37,902 nucleotides of DNA from Mycobacterium sp. UM_WGJ (GTDB lineage: Bacteria; Actinomycetota; Actinomycetes; Mycobacteriales; Mycobacteriaceae), in contig NZ_AUWR01000031.1 in NCBI RefSeq assembly GCF_000455125.1, forward strand, positions 1 through 37,902, in the 5' to 3' direction. The notes under the pieces are model-generated. The model was not told the origin of the DNA, searched no databases, and saw only the letters and a list, made by a program, of their open reading frames with translations. Within the stretch, counting starts at the first letter, position 1. The number at the start of each line of letters is the position of its first letter. Position numbers and translations under genes: made by a program. Of this stretch, positions 1 to 7,041 are shown in pieces.

Positions 1-1
1 C

Positions 2-37
2 AACACCGACGCCTCGGTCGGCTCCAGCTGGGCCTGA
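2..37 (+). CDS. 3' end of an unidentified rightward gene (partial)
   Basis: A short open frame enters from the left edge and ends at TGA 35-37 with the tail NTDASVGSSWA. The 18-bp terminator hairpin that begins 20 bases later fits the end of a rightward transcript. Eleven residues are too few to assign a family, and another frame cannot be excluded, so this is only a plausible gene end. Confidence 0.3.
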   Translation, partial: NTDASVGSSWA

Positions 38-56
38 CCCTAGGGCCAATCGCGAA

Positions 57-96
57 CAAGAAACCGGCGCAGCCTGCGGGCTGCGCCGGTTTCTTG
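57..96 (+). terminator. Strong rho-independent terminator-like hairpin
   Basis: Bases 57-74 pair perfectly with 79-96, giving an 18-bp stem around the 4-nt loop TGCG. The right arm ends in TTTCTTG. It lies just after the stop at 35-37, so it most likely ends the unseen gene to the left. The 11 bases at 91-101 (TTCTTGCGTTC) recur at 111-121. Confidence 0.75.
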
Positions 97-147
97 CGTT
101 CTGAAGCCGCTTCTTGCGTTCCGAGAGAAAAGGACGGCCTGGGCAAA

Positions 148-187
148 GCTGACGTGGCCGGGGCTAACCAGCCCCGGCCACGTCAGC
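148..187 (-). terminator. Terminator hairpin for the leftward membrane protein
   Basis: Bases 148-164 pair perfectly with 171-187, a 17-bp GC-rich stem with the 6-nt loop TAACCA. It starts about 20 bases past the stop codon of the leftward gene at 208. Read leftward it is followed by TTTG, a short U tract. Together with the hairpin at 57-96 it separates two convergent transcripts. Confidence 0.7.
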
Positions 188-207
188 GCGTCTCTGGTGC
201 GTTCTGG

Positions 208-1305
208 TCAGCCCGTGGTTGCCGCCGACGAGCATGCACCCAGCACCGTGGTGGACAGGAACGTCGCGGCATTTGCCAGGTAGTTGTCGGTGGGGTCGTA
301 GGTCGGCAGCGCCAACACGAACGCCCGGCGGTACTGGGCGGACAGCTCCGCGAAGTCCTGCAGGGTGGGGTTGTTACTGCGGCGGCCCAGCTGCTGCATC
401 TTGTTGGCCAGGCTGATCATGATGGGACCTACCGCCAGGTTGACCGCCTTCTGCTGCGGGTTCCAATACGTTCCCGGGATGCTGGGATCGATGCCATGCC
501 ATTCGACGGCGTCAACGCCGAACTTGTCCAGCGTGGCCTTCCAGTCCGCGCACACCGGATTGGAACCGGTCAGATAGCGCTGCGGGTTGGCCGGGTTGCC
601 CGGCGACGCCGTCTTGGTGGGAGCGGCCTGCGTCTCGACCAGGGGGCCGCGGGCGGCCGCTGAGCCGTTGTTGGCGGCGGCGCAGATCGCGGCCAGCGCC
701 GAGGCTGCACTGTGCGCGGTGCCGGCCAGCGCAGCGTCCCGCTCGGTGTAGGTGGGAATGTGCTCGACGAAGGTGCGCGCGTAAGCGATGAACTGCTCGT
801 AGAGTTCGCGCATCACCCGGTGCGGGGTCAGCTTCACCAGACCGACCGTCTGGGCGGCAGCGTTGCGCACCACCTGCCCGGCGGCCAGGTACTGCTTCTT
901 CTGCTCGTCGTTCCACGCCGACGCCGGAATGGACTGGTCGCGCTCATTCCATTTGCCCTGTCCAAGCATCGACAGGGTGCTGGACAGGTTGCTGCTGATC
1001 GAAATCCACGCGGTACAGCTGGGGTCATTGATGATGATCGAGACCGGACCGGTGTCGTCTGCGCTGGCAATACCCGACGCCGCAGAGCTGCGGCTGGAGG
1101 CCGAGCCGTCCAGCGAACTCTTGCCCGGGTCGCCGCCCAGCAACACCACCGCGACCAACACCAGCGCCACCACGGCCAGCACGACTACGGCGGCCAACCC
1201 CCATTTCAGGCTCTTGTTCTGTTTAGGGGCAGCGGCTTCGTCGTAGTCCTCGTCTTCGTCCTCGTCGTCATAGTCAAAGTCGAGGTCATCGGTGCCGTTA
1301 GTCAC
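208..1305 (-). CDS. Membrane-anchored exported protein with a duplicated Cys-pair domain
   Basis: The function is not known to me. With the GTG start at 1303-1305 the product has 365 residues. Residues 6-23 form a very acidic cytoplasmic tail, 34-57 a single transmembrane helix, 58-90 a Ser/Ala/Gly linker, and the rest lies outside the membrane. The outer part holds two related halves, 97-208 and 252-358. Each begins and ends with Cys (C97/C208 and C252/C358). Both carry an SIPxxxWNxxQK motif (125-136 and 275-286) and a YxRxFVxxxPTYxxxDxxLAxxA motif (from 175 and from 325). A Pro/Thr/Ala linker of about 40 residues joins them. The frame stays open upstream to a TTG at 1377, but the GTG gives the usual charged N terminus. 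The gene is divergent from aspS. Disulfide closure of each half is an inference from the Cys spacing. Confidence 0.8.
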   Translation of the reverse strand: MTNGTDDLDFDYDDEDEDEDYDEAAAPKQNKSLKWGLAAVVVLAVVALVLVAVVLLGGDPGKSSLDGSASSRSSAASGIASADDTGPVSIIINDPSCTAWISISSNLSSTLSMLGQGKWNERDQSIPASAWNDEQKKQYLAAGQVVRNAAAQTVGLVKLTPHRVMRELYEQFIAYARTFVEHIPTYTERDAALAGTAHSAASALAAICAAANNGSAAARGPLVETQAAPTKTASPGNPANPQRYLTGSNPVCADWKATLDKFGVDAVEWHGIDPSIPGTYWNPQQKAVNLAVGPIMISLANKMQQLGRRSNNPTLQDFAELSAQYRRAFVLALPTYDPTDNYLANAATFLSTTVLGACSSAATTG

Positions 1306-1402
1306 AGTGAGCCAGCTTAAAGCACCGACCGGCGCGGGGCAGTGCCACAAGAGGGCTCTAGACTTGGCGACCGTCAAACCGTTACCGAACTAACCTGTCA
1401 CC

Positions 1403-1409
1403 AAGGGGG
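1403..1409 (+). promoter_or_regulatory. Shine-Dalgarno site of aspS
   Basis: AAGGGGG lies five bases before the GTG at 1415 and decides the aspS start. A TAACCT hexamer at 1391-1396 could serve as a -10 element, but I see no convincing -35 partner. Confidence 0.6.
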
Positions 1410-1414
1410 TATTC

Positions 1415-3184
1415 GTGCTGCGCAGCCACGACGCCGGCTCACTGCGGGCCACCGACGCCGGGCTCAGCGTCACGCTTGCCGGTTGGGTGGCGCGGCGACG
1501 TGACCACGGCGGTGTCATCTTCATCGACCTGCGCGACGCTTCCGGGGTGGCGCAGGTCGTGTTCCGTGACGCCGCTGTGCTGGAGCAGGCGCACCGGCTG
1601 CGCGCCGAGTTCTGTGTGACGGTCACCGGTGTCGTCGAGGTCCGTCCCGAAGGCAACGAGAACCCCGACCTGCCCACCGGCGCCATCGAGATCAATGCGA
1701 CAGAACTGCGGGTGCTCAACGAGGCTGCGCCGCTGCCGTTCCAGCTCGATGAATCCGCCGGCGAAGAGGCCCGGCTGAAGCATCGCTACCTGGACCTGCG
1801 GCGCGAGGGCGGCCCGGGAGCTGCGCTGCGGCTGCGTTCGGCGGCTAACGCCGCAGCCCGTTCGGTGCTGGCTGCACAAGACTTCATCGAGATCGAAACC
1901 CCCACCCTGACCCGCTCAACCCCGGAGGGCGCACGCGACTTCCTGGTTCCGGCGCGCCTGCAGCCCGGTTCGTTCTACGCGCTGCCACAGAGCCCGCAAC
2001 TGTTCAAGCAGCTGCTGATGGTGGCCGGGATGGAGCGTTACTACCAGATCGCCCGCTGCTACCGCGACGAGGACTTCCGCGCGGACCGTCAGCCTGAGTT
2101 CACCCAGCTGGACTTGGAGATGAGCTTTGTCGACGCCGAGGACGTGATCGGCATCGCCGAGCAGGTCCTCAAGGCGCTTTGGGCCCTGATCGGCTACGAC
2201 CTGCCGTTGCCGCTGCCCCGGATGACTTACGCGGACGCGATGCGACGGTTCGGCTCCGACAAGCCCGACCTGCGATTCGCTCTGGAGTTGGTGGAGTGCA
2301 CCGAGTTCTTCTCCGAGACCACCTTCCGGGTATTCCAGGCCCCCTACGTGGGTGCGGTGGTCATGCCGGGGGGCGCCTCGCAGCCACGGCGCACGCTCGA
2401 CGGCTGGCAGGAGTGGGCCAAGCAGCGCGGAGCCAAGGGCTTGGCGTACGTCCTGGTCGGCGAGGACGGAGAGCTGTCCGGACCGGTGGCCAAGAACCTG
2501 ACTGATGCTGAGCGCGCCGGGCTGGCCGGGCACGTGGGCGCGGCGCCGGGGGACTGCATCTTCTTTGCGGCCGGACCGGCCAAGCCGTCTCGCGCACTGT
2601 TGGGGGCGGCTCGTGGTGAGATCGCCCGGCGCCTGGACCTGATCGACCCGGAGGCCTGGGCGTTCACCTGGGTGGTCGACCCGCCCCTGTTCGAGCCGGC
2701 GGACGACGCCACTGCCGCCGGTGATGTGGCGGTCGGCTCGGGGGCCTGGACCGCGGTGCACCACGCCTTCACCTCGCCGAAGCCGGAGCATGCCGGCAGC
2801 GTGGAGACCGACCCCGGTTCGGTGCTCGCGGACGCCTATGACGTGGTGTGCAACGGCAACGAGATCGGCGGCGGCTCGATTCGTATTCACCGCCGCGATA
2901 TCCAGCAGCAGGTCTTCAAGGTTATGGGGATCGACGAGGAGTCGGCGAACGAGAAGTTCGGATTCCTCTTGGACGCCTTCAGTTTCGGCGCACCGCCGCA
3001 CGGCGGGCTGGCGTTCGGCTGGGACCGGGTGGTGGCACTGCTGGCCGGCGTGGAGTCGATCCGCGAGGTCATTGCGTTCCCGAAGTCCGGCGGCGGCATT
3101 GACCCGCTGACCGACGCGCCGGCGCCCATCACGGCGGCTCAGCGCAAGGAGGCCGGGATTGACGCGGTGCCTCAACCACGCTGA
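1415..3184 (+). CDS. aspS: Aspartate--tRNA ligase (AspRS)
   Basis: This is a class II aminoacyl-tRNA synthetase that charges tRNA with aspartate in the cytosol. Its 589 residues match the usual length of bacterial AspRS. The N-terminal OB-fold anticodon domain spans about 1-105. Motif 2 lies around residues 212-236 ([19 protein letters not shown]), the bacterial GAD insertion follows in the middle, and motif 3 (GLAFGWDR) is at 531-538. The first 50 residues are close to M. tuberculosis AspS. Mycobacterial AspRS enzymes are generally non-discriminating and rely on GatCAB to make Asn-tRNA; that this one does so is inferred from the family. The GTG start is supported by AAGGGGG upstream. The gene is divergent from the duplicated-domain protein, and a thioesterase follows 45 bases downstream. 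Confidence 0.97.
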   Translation: MLRSHDAGSLRATDAGLSVTLAGWVARRRDHGGVIFIDLRDASGVAQVVFRDAAVLEQAHRLRAEFCVTVTGVVEVRPEGNENPDLPTGAIEINATELRVLNEAAPLPFQLDESAGEEARLKHRYLDLRREGGPGAALRLRSAANAAARSVLAAQDFIEIETPTLTRSTPEGARDFLVPARLQPGSFYALPQSPQLFKQLLMVAGMERYYQIARCYRDEDFRADRQPEFTQLDLEMSFVDAEDVIGIAEQVLKALWALIGYDLPLPLPRMTYADAMRRFGSDKPDLRFALELVECTEFFSETTFRVFQAPYVGAVVMPGGASQPRRTLDGWQEWAKQRGAKGLAYVLVGEDGELSGPVAKNLTDAERAGLAGHVGAAPGDCIFFAAGPAKPSRALLGAARGEIARRLDLIDPEAWAFTWVVDPPLFEPADDATAAGDVAVGSGAWTAVHHAFTSPKPEHAGSVETDPGSVLADAYDVVCNGNEIGGGSIRIHRRDIQQQVFKVMGIDEESANEKFGFLLDAFSFGAPPHGGLAFGWDRVVALLAGVESIREVIAFPKSGGGIDPLTDAPAPITAAQRKEAGIDAVPQPR

Positions 3185-3229
3185 GAGCGGACGCTAGACA
3201 GCAGCGCCAGGGTCGGCAAGGCTGCAGGC

Positions 3230-3643
3230 ATGGATTCGGCTGAGTTCGCCCGATTGGTCGTCGCCAATATGCCGTTCGCGGCGGAGTTGCAGATCGAGAT
3301 CGCTGAACTGTCACCCCAAGAGGTGCGTGCGACCATGCCGTGGGCTCCGGAGCGCTGCACCACCGGTGGGATGCTGCACGGGGGAGCGCTGATGGCGTTC
3401 GCCGACACTGCCGGAGCGGTGTGCGCGGTGGTCAATCTGCCTCAGGGCACCAGCACCTCGACCATCGAGTCCAAGACCAACTTCTTTCGAGCGGTGCGGG
3501 CGGGCGTTGTGACGGCGACCAGCATTCCGCTGCATGTCGGTCGCACGACGATCGTCGTGCAGACCGACCTGAGTGACGACAACGGCAAGCTGGTCGCCCG
3601 AGTCACGCAGACCCAGGCGGTGCTGTCTCCGAAGCCGCAGTAG
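3230..3643 (+). CDS. PaaI-type hotdog-fold thioesterase
   Basis: A 137-residue protein of the PaaI/YigI-like hotdog superfamily, which hydrolyses acyl-CoA or aryl-CoA thioesters. The hallmark segment TGGMLHGGALMAFADTAGA lies at about residues 45-64: its HGG turn and the following helix carry the usual active-site Asp. The length is standard for a single hotdog domain, and such proteins act as dimers or tetramers. The ATG follows a weak purine-rich site (CAAGG). The gene probably reads through from aspS. It ends six bases before the convergent rpf gene, so no separate terminator fits between them. The substrate cannot be told from the sequence. Confidence 0.85.
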   Translation: MDSAEFARLVVANMPFAAELQIEIAELSPQEVRATMPWAPERCTTGGMLHGGALMAFADTAGAVCAVVNLPQGTSTSTIESKTNFFRAVRAGVVTATSIPLHVGRTTIVVQTDLSDDNGKLVARVTQTQAVLSPKPQ

Positions 3644-3649
3644 CCGGGC

Positions 3650-4078
3650 TCACCAGAACGGTTTGAGCAGCTGGCGCATCGCCGGCGGCACCCAGCCTTT
3701 CACCGACGACGGGAATACCCGTCCCGGTCCGCATTTCGGCCAGGCGTACGGGCCCTGTTCGTCGAGGACTCTATTGGCCACCGCGATCTGTTCCTCGCGG
3801 GATGCTTTCGCCGGCGAACCCACGCCGCCGAATGCGCGCCACGTCGACGGTTTGAACTGCAGACCGCCATAGAAACCATTGCCGGTGTCGGCGGCCCAGT
3901 TACCGCCCGATTCGCATTGTGCGACGGCATCCCAGCCCATCGCCATGTTGTCCGCATGGGCCACTCCCGCCGAACTTATCAGCGTGCCCACGATCCCCCC
4001 GGTGACCAGCCCGGACGTCGCCCAATTGAGCCGCCGCCGCCCGAACTTCACGACACGCCGTGCCGTGTTCCGGTGCAT
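3650..4078 (-). CDS. Resuscitation-promoting factor (Rpf), secreted muralytic protein
   Basis: A 142-residue exported protein of the Rpf family, lysozyme-like transglycosylases that cleave peptidoglycan and help dormant mycobacteria resume growth. Residues 1-42 are a signal peptide: Arg-rich start, hydrophobic segment, then AHA-D as the likely cleavage site. The Rpf domain spans about 48-120 and contains [13 protein letters not shown] with the catalytic Glu56. C55 and C116 match the conserved disulfide pair. A short C-terminal tail ends in KPFW, and there is no LysM, G5 or long Pro/Ala region. The compact form and the wording GLQFKPSTW most resemble RpfC of M. tuberculosis, but I do not assign an orthologue. 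The ATG at 4076-4078 is preceded by GGAGG (4086-4090). A long AT-rich upstream region probably holds its control signals. Confidence 0.93.
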   Translation of the reverse strand: MHRNTARRVVKFGRRRLNWATSGLVTGGIVGTLISSAGVAHADNMAMGWDAVAQCESGGNWAADTGNGFYGGLQFKPSTWRAFGGVGSPAKASREEQIAVANRVLDEQGPYAWPKCGPGRVFPSSVKGWVPPAMRQLLKPFW

Positions 4079-4095
4079 ATCACAACCTCCGTGAT
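4079..4095 (-). promoter_or_regulatory. Hairpin displaying the rpf Shine-Dalgarno in its loop
   Basis: Read leftward, ATCAC (4095-4091) and GTGAT (4083-4079) can pair, leaving GGAGGTT, the ribosome-binding site, in a 7-nt loop directly before the ATG at 4078. The stem is only 5 bp, so any effect on translation is an inference. Confidence 0.4.
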
Positions 4096-4119
4096 AGGTG
4101 TGTATCAGTGAGGTTTCAG

Positions 4120-4125
4120 AGCATA
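4120..4125 (-). promoter_or_regulatory. Candidate -10 element of rpf
   Basis: Read leftward, TATGCT is a good mycobacterial -10 hexamer about 41 bases upstream of the rpf start. It would give a leader of about 35 nt containing the GGAGG site. No convincing -35 element is seen. Confidence 0.35.
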
Positions 4126-4201
4126 ACGCGATAAATGATGAAATTGCACATTTCGGTTACTTAAAGATGCAAATGTTTCGGTTGTTATTAATTGGGGTAA
4201 A

Positions 4202-4228
4202 AGTTAACTAAAGTTGTTTTAGTTAACT
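4202..4228. repeat. Perfect 11-bp inverted repeat, operator candidate
   Basis: AGTTAACTAAA (4202-4212) is mirrored by TTTAGTTAACT (4218-4228) around GTTGT. An AT-only palindrome like this in a GC-rich genome suggests a protein-binding site more than a terminator, because no gene end is near. The binding protein is unknown. Confidence 0.55.
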
Positions 4229-4285
4229 AAGTTGTTATTGTTACGTATGTTGCGAGAGATCTCTTATAAATTAAGAGAATTTTGA

Positions 4286-5269
4286 GTGGCTAATGTTGCT
4301 AGAGTGATGCCTGATGCCAGTGTGACTTCTGGTTCGGTGGAACCGGCTCTGAGGGCGGCCGGAAAAAATCGGCGGAATCGCGCGGGTGGTTCAGTCGCAG
4401 CACGCCCGAACGCCCCTAGGCTGCCTCGGGTGGCCGACCGCTATGGATCCGACATCCTTGCCGACAACCCGCACACCGCACGCAGGGTCCGCTCTGTCGA
4501 GGTGCCGGTGCAGCGCGGCATGGTGGTCGAAGACGCCCAAAGCGGCTACGTCGGGGCCGTCGTGCGGATCGCCTACGGTCGGATGGATCTGGAGGACCGG
4601 CACGGCCGCATCCGCGGATTCCCCGTTGGCCCCGGCTACCTGATCGATGGCAAGCCGGTGATCTTGACCGAGCCCCGCCCGACGGCACCCGCGGCGCCGG
4701 CCCGGACGGCGTCGGGCTCGGTGGCGGTACGCGGCGCGCGCGCCAAGGTGGCGCTGGCCAGCCGGATCTACGTGGAGGGCCGCCACGACGCCGAACTGGT
4801 CGAGCAGGTCTGGGGGGAAGACCTGCGCATCGAAGGTGTGGTGGTCGAGTACCTGGGCGGCATCGACGACCTGGCCGGCATCGTCGCCGAATTCCAGCCC
4901 GGGCCCGGCCGACGGCTCGGGGTGCTGGTCGACCACCTGGTGGACGGTTCCAAGGAGACCCGCATCGCCGAGGCGGTGCGCCGTGGACCGGGCGGTGCAC
5001 ACGCCCTGATCGTCGGGCACCCCTACGTCGACATCTGGCAGGCGGTGAAGCCGGAGCGGCTCGGAATGCAAGCCTGGCCCAAGATTCCACGCAACGTGGA
5101 GTGGAAGCACGGGATCTGCGCCGCGCTGGGCTGGCCACACGCCGGTCAGGCCGATATCGCGGCGGCCTGGCAGCGCATCCGGAGCCGGGTGCGGGACTGG
5201 ACCGACCTGGAGCCGGAGCTGATCGGCCGGGTCGAGGAGTTGATCGACTTCGTGACCGCGCCGGCCTGA
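4286..5269 (+). CDS. DUF3097 family protein
   Basis: A conserved actinobacterial protein of the DUF3097 family; its biochemical role is unknown to me. The longest frame gives 327 residues from GTG 4286. The part that looks like the family begins at VADRYGSDIL (residue 49), and there is an in-frame GTG at 4430, so the first 48 Ser/Arg/Ala-rich residues may be untranslated or a lineage-specific extension. A conserved core, IYVEGRHDAELVEQVWG, lies near residues 161-177. An acidic patch follows (GVLVDHLVDGSKE) and then WPKIPRNVEWKHGIC. The EGRHDAE segment resembles the EGxxD start of Toprim folds, which would suggest nucleic-acid chemistry; this is only an inference. The gene is divergent from rpf and convergent with the toxin gene 6 bases away. 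Confidence 0.75.
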   Translation: MANVARVMPDASVTSGSVEPALRAAGKNRRNRAGGSVAARPNAPRLPRVADRYGSDILADNPHTARRVRSVEVPVQRGMVVEDAQSGYVGAVVRIAYGRMDLEDRHGRIRGFPVGPGYLIDGKPVILTEPRPTAPAAPARTASGSVAVRGARAKVALASRIYVEGRHDAELVEQVWGEDLRIEGVVVEYLGGIDDLAGIVAEFQPGPGRRLGVLVDHLVDGSKETRIAEAVRRGPGGAHALIVGHPYVDIWQAVKPERLGMQAWPKIPRNVEWKHGICAALGWPHAGQADIAAAWQRIRSRVRDWTDLEPELIGRVEELIDFVTAPA

Positions 5270-5275
5270 GGTTGA

Positions 5276-5527
5276 TCAGCGGTAGGCGTCGCTGCGTTTG
5301 GCGACGGCGAAGATCGTGATGATGGCTGCGGCATCGTCGATCTGGTAGACGATCCGATACTGCCCGAACCGTACCCGCCAGTCATTGTGGCCACCGACCA
5401 GCTTTTTCGCCCCGGTCGGGCGCGGGCTAGCGGTGAGCCCGATAATCGTCTGCAGCGCCGTCTCGAACGCATCACGCGGCAGCCGCTGCAACTGCTTGAG
5501 GACGTCCGGGTGAAAGGCGACTTTCAC
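5276..5527 (-). CDS. RelE/ParE-superfamily toxin
   Basis: An 83-residue basic protein of the RelE/ParE fold. RelE members cut mRNA in the ribosomal A site and ParE members attack gyrase; the features here favour a RelE-like RNase. Visible features are KQLQRLPRD near residues 11-19, KKLVGGHNDWRVRFGQYRIVYQI at 41-63 with R51, R53 and R58, and the tail AKRSDAYR with K77, R78 and Y82. These are the positions at which family members keep basic and aromatic catalytic residues, so the toxin looks intact. The GTG start (5525-5527) overlaps the antitoxin stop (GTGA), giving antitoxin-first translational coupling. Confidence 0.85.
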   Translation of the reverse strand: MKVAFHPDVLKQLQRLPRDAFETALQTIIGLTASPRPTGAKKLVGGHNDWRVRFGQYRIVYQIDDAAAIITIFAVAKRSDAYR

Positions 5528-5805
5528 GACGCGACAAACGCCGCAGCGTTGACGCCCAGGGCATCGAGCATTTCACTCAGTGACATGGTGTTAAACGCAT
5601 TCGCGCGCATGTTCTGCACGCGTAGCGCGTCTGCGACGTCGGCGTGTTCATGCAGACGCTCGTAGTCTGCCATCGAGATGATCACCGCGATCTCGGTTCC
5701 GCTATCGGTGATGATGGCCTCTTCGCCGGAGGTAGCGACGTCGCGCACGATGGCACCGAGCTGGGCCCGCAAATCGCGAAGGCTATGCGTACTCATGTTA
5801 AACAT
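5524..5805 (-). CDS. Phd/YefM-type antitoxin of the RelE-like module
   Basis: A 93-residue antitoxin if the ATG at 5803-5805 is used, or 90 residues from the ATG at 5794-5796 (MSTHSLRDLRAQLG). The N-terminal half has the Phd/YefM DNA-binding fold: LRDLRAQLGAIVRDV, then ITDSGTEIAVIISMADYERL. The C-terminal half (about 50-90) is a helical toxin-binding tail. These antitoxins neutralise the partner and repress their own operon. The open frame extends further upstream to 5913, but that part is not family-like and lies under the alcohol dehydrogenase start. The stop overlaps the toxin GTG by four bases. Confidence 0.85.
   Translation of the reverse strand: MFNMSTHSLRDLRAQLGAIVRDVATSGEEAIITDSGTEIAVIISMADYERLHEHADVADALRVQNMRANAFNTMSLSEMLDALGVNAAAFVAS
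5795..5805. promoter_or_regulatory. Short palindrome at the antitoxin start, possible operator
   Basis: ATGTTAAACAT is a 5-bp inverted repeat around a single base and lies exactly over the two candidate antitoxin start codons. Antitoxins of this fold usually bind such palindromes near their own promoter. Its small size keeps this tentative. Confidence 0.3.
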
Positions 5806-5879
5806 ATTACTCGCCCAATCTGCGTCCCGCGTTCGCAATCCGGCTGAACAGCGCCGGAGGAGCCACCCGGGCGAGTTGG

Positions 5880-6998
5880 ATGACACCCATGAAAACAATT
5901 GCCGCCGTGGCACATGCGCCCAACCAACCTTTCGAGATCATGGAATTGGACCTCGACGGGCCGGGTCCGGGTGAGGTACTGATCAAGTTCACCGCTGCCG
6001 GTCTGTGCCATTCAGACCTGCATCTGGCTGACGGGGACTGGCCGGCCCGGTTCCCGATCGTCGGCGGGCACGAAGGCTCCGGGATCATCGAGGACGTCGG
6101 CCCCGGGGTTACCAAAGTCAAGCCCGGTGATCACGTGGTGTGCTGTTTCATCCCCAGCTGCGGGGCCTGCCGATACTGCTCGACCGGACGGCAGAACCTG
6201 TGCGACATGGGAGCCACCATCCTGGAGGGCTGCATGCCCGACGGCACGTTCCGGTTCCACTCGGGCGGAACCGATTACGGCGGCTTCTGCATGCTGGGCA
6301 CCTTCGCCGAGCGGGCGACCGTCTCGCAGCACTCGGTGGTCAAGGTCGACGACTGGCTGCCGCTGGAGACCGCGGTGCTGGTCGGCTGCGGGGTCCCCAC
6401 CGGCTGGGCGACGGCCAACTATGACGGCGGGGTGCGCGCCGGGGACACCGTGGTGGTCTACGGCATCGGCGGCGTCGGCATCAACGCCGTGCAGGGCGCC
6501 GCGCACGCCGGCGCCAAGTACGTGGTGGCCGTCGACCCGGTGGAGTTCAAACGCGAAACCGCCCTGAAGCTGGGTGCCACGCACGCCTTCCCCACCGCCG
6601 AGGAGGCGATGGCCAAGATTGCCGAGCTGACCTGGGGACAGATGGCCGACCAGGCGCTGATAACCGTCGGCGACCTGGACGAAGCCGTCACCACCGCGGC
6701 ATTCAACACCATCGGCAAGGGCGGCACCGTGGTGATCGCCGCGCTGGCGAAGCTGGAGAGCCTGGACGTACACGTCTCGGGTTCGCAGCTGGCGTTGTTC
6801 GGCAAGACCGTCAAGGGCACGCTGTTCGGCGGCGCCAACCCGCAGTACGACATCGTGCGGCTGCTGCGCCTCTATGACGCCGGTCAGCTCAAGCTCGACG
6901 AGCTGATCACCCGGCGTTACACCCTGGAGCAGGTCAACGAGGGCTACCAGGATCTGCGTGACGGCAAGAACATCCGCGGGGTGATCGTGCACCGCTGA
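5880..6998 (+). CDS. adhD: Zinc-dependent (AdhD-like) alcohol dehydrogenase
   Basis: A 372-residue medium-chain zinc alcohol dehydrogenase that oxidises alcohols with a nicotinamide cofactor; many mycobacterial members are of the NDMA-dependent type with tightly bound cofactor. Catalytic zinc ligands are C43 (GLCHSD), H64/E65 (GGHEG) and C170 (VGCGVPTG). The structural zinc is held by C94, C97, C100 and C108. The Rossmann motif GIGGVG lies at 195-200. Long stretches, including the region around ATILEGCMPDG and the C-terminal NIRGVIVH, agree with M. tuberculosis AdhD (Rv3086) as I remember it, more closely than with AdhB. The family start matches the second ATG at 5889, so the first three residues are doubtful. 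The gene is divergent from the antitoxin. The physiological alcohol is unknown. Confidence 0.9.
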   Translation: MTPMKTIAAVAHAPNQPFEIMELDLDGPGPGEVLIKFTAAGLCHSDLHLADGDWPARFPIVGGHEGSGIIEDVGPGVTKVKPGDHVVCCFIPSCGACRYCSTGRQNLCDMGATILEGCMPDGTFRFHSGGTDYGGFCMLGTFAERATVSQHSVVKVDDWLPLETAVLVGCGVPTGWATANYDGGVRAGDTVVVYGIGGVGINAVQGAAHAGAKYVVAVDPVEFKRETALKLGATHAFPTAEEAMAKIAELTWGQMADQALITVGDLDEAVTTAAFNTIGKGGTVVIAALAKLESLDVHVSGSQLALFGKTVKGTLFGGANPQYDIVRLLRLYDAGQLKLDELITRRYTLEQVNEGYQDLRDGKNIRGVIVHR

Positions 6999-7041
6999 AC
7001 CGGCGAGTGGCCGATGGGGCAGGTGACAGCGGTGAGCAGCT

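Larger units (their letters stand above)
4084..4285. other. AT-rich intergenic island with inverted repeats
   Basis: About 200 bases between the divergent rpf and DUF3097 genes are strikingly AT-rich compared with the GC-rich surroundings, above all 4130-4285. The stretch holds an 11-bp perfect inverted repeat, AGTTAACTAAA at 4202-4212 against TTTAGTTAACT at 4218-4228. It also holds the palindrome AGAGATCTCT at 4255-4264 and a 6-bp repeat, CTCTTA/TAAGAG, at 4261-4277. TATAAA at 4265-4270 could be a -10 element for the rightward gene. I found no open frame or known riboswitch in it. Confidence 0.6.

Noticed and set aside
4079-4285. A c-di-AMP (ydaO-type) riboswitch before rpf, as known for some actinobacterial rpf genes
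   Set aside because: The region is AT-rich and I could not find the conserved GC-rich core segments. The candidate leader from 4113 is also far too short.
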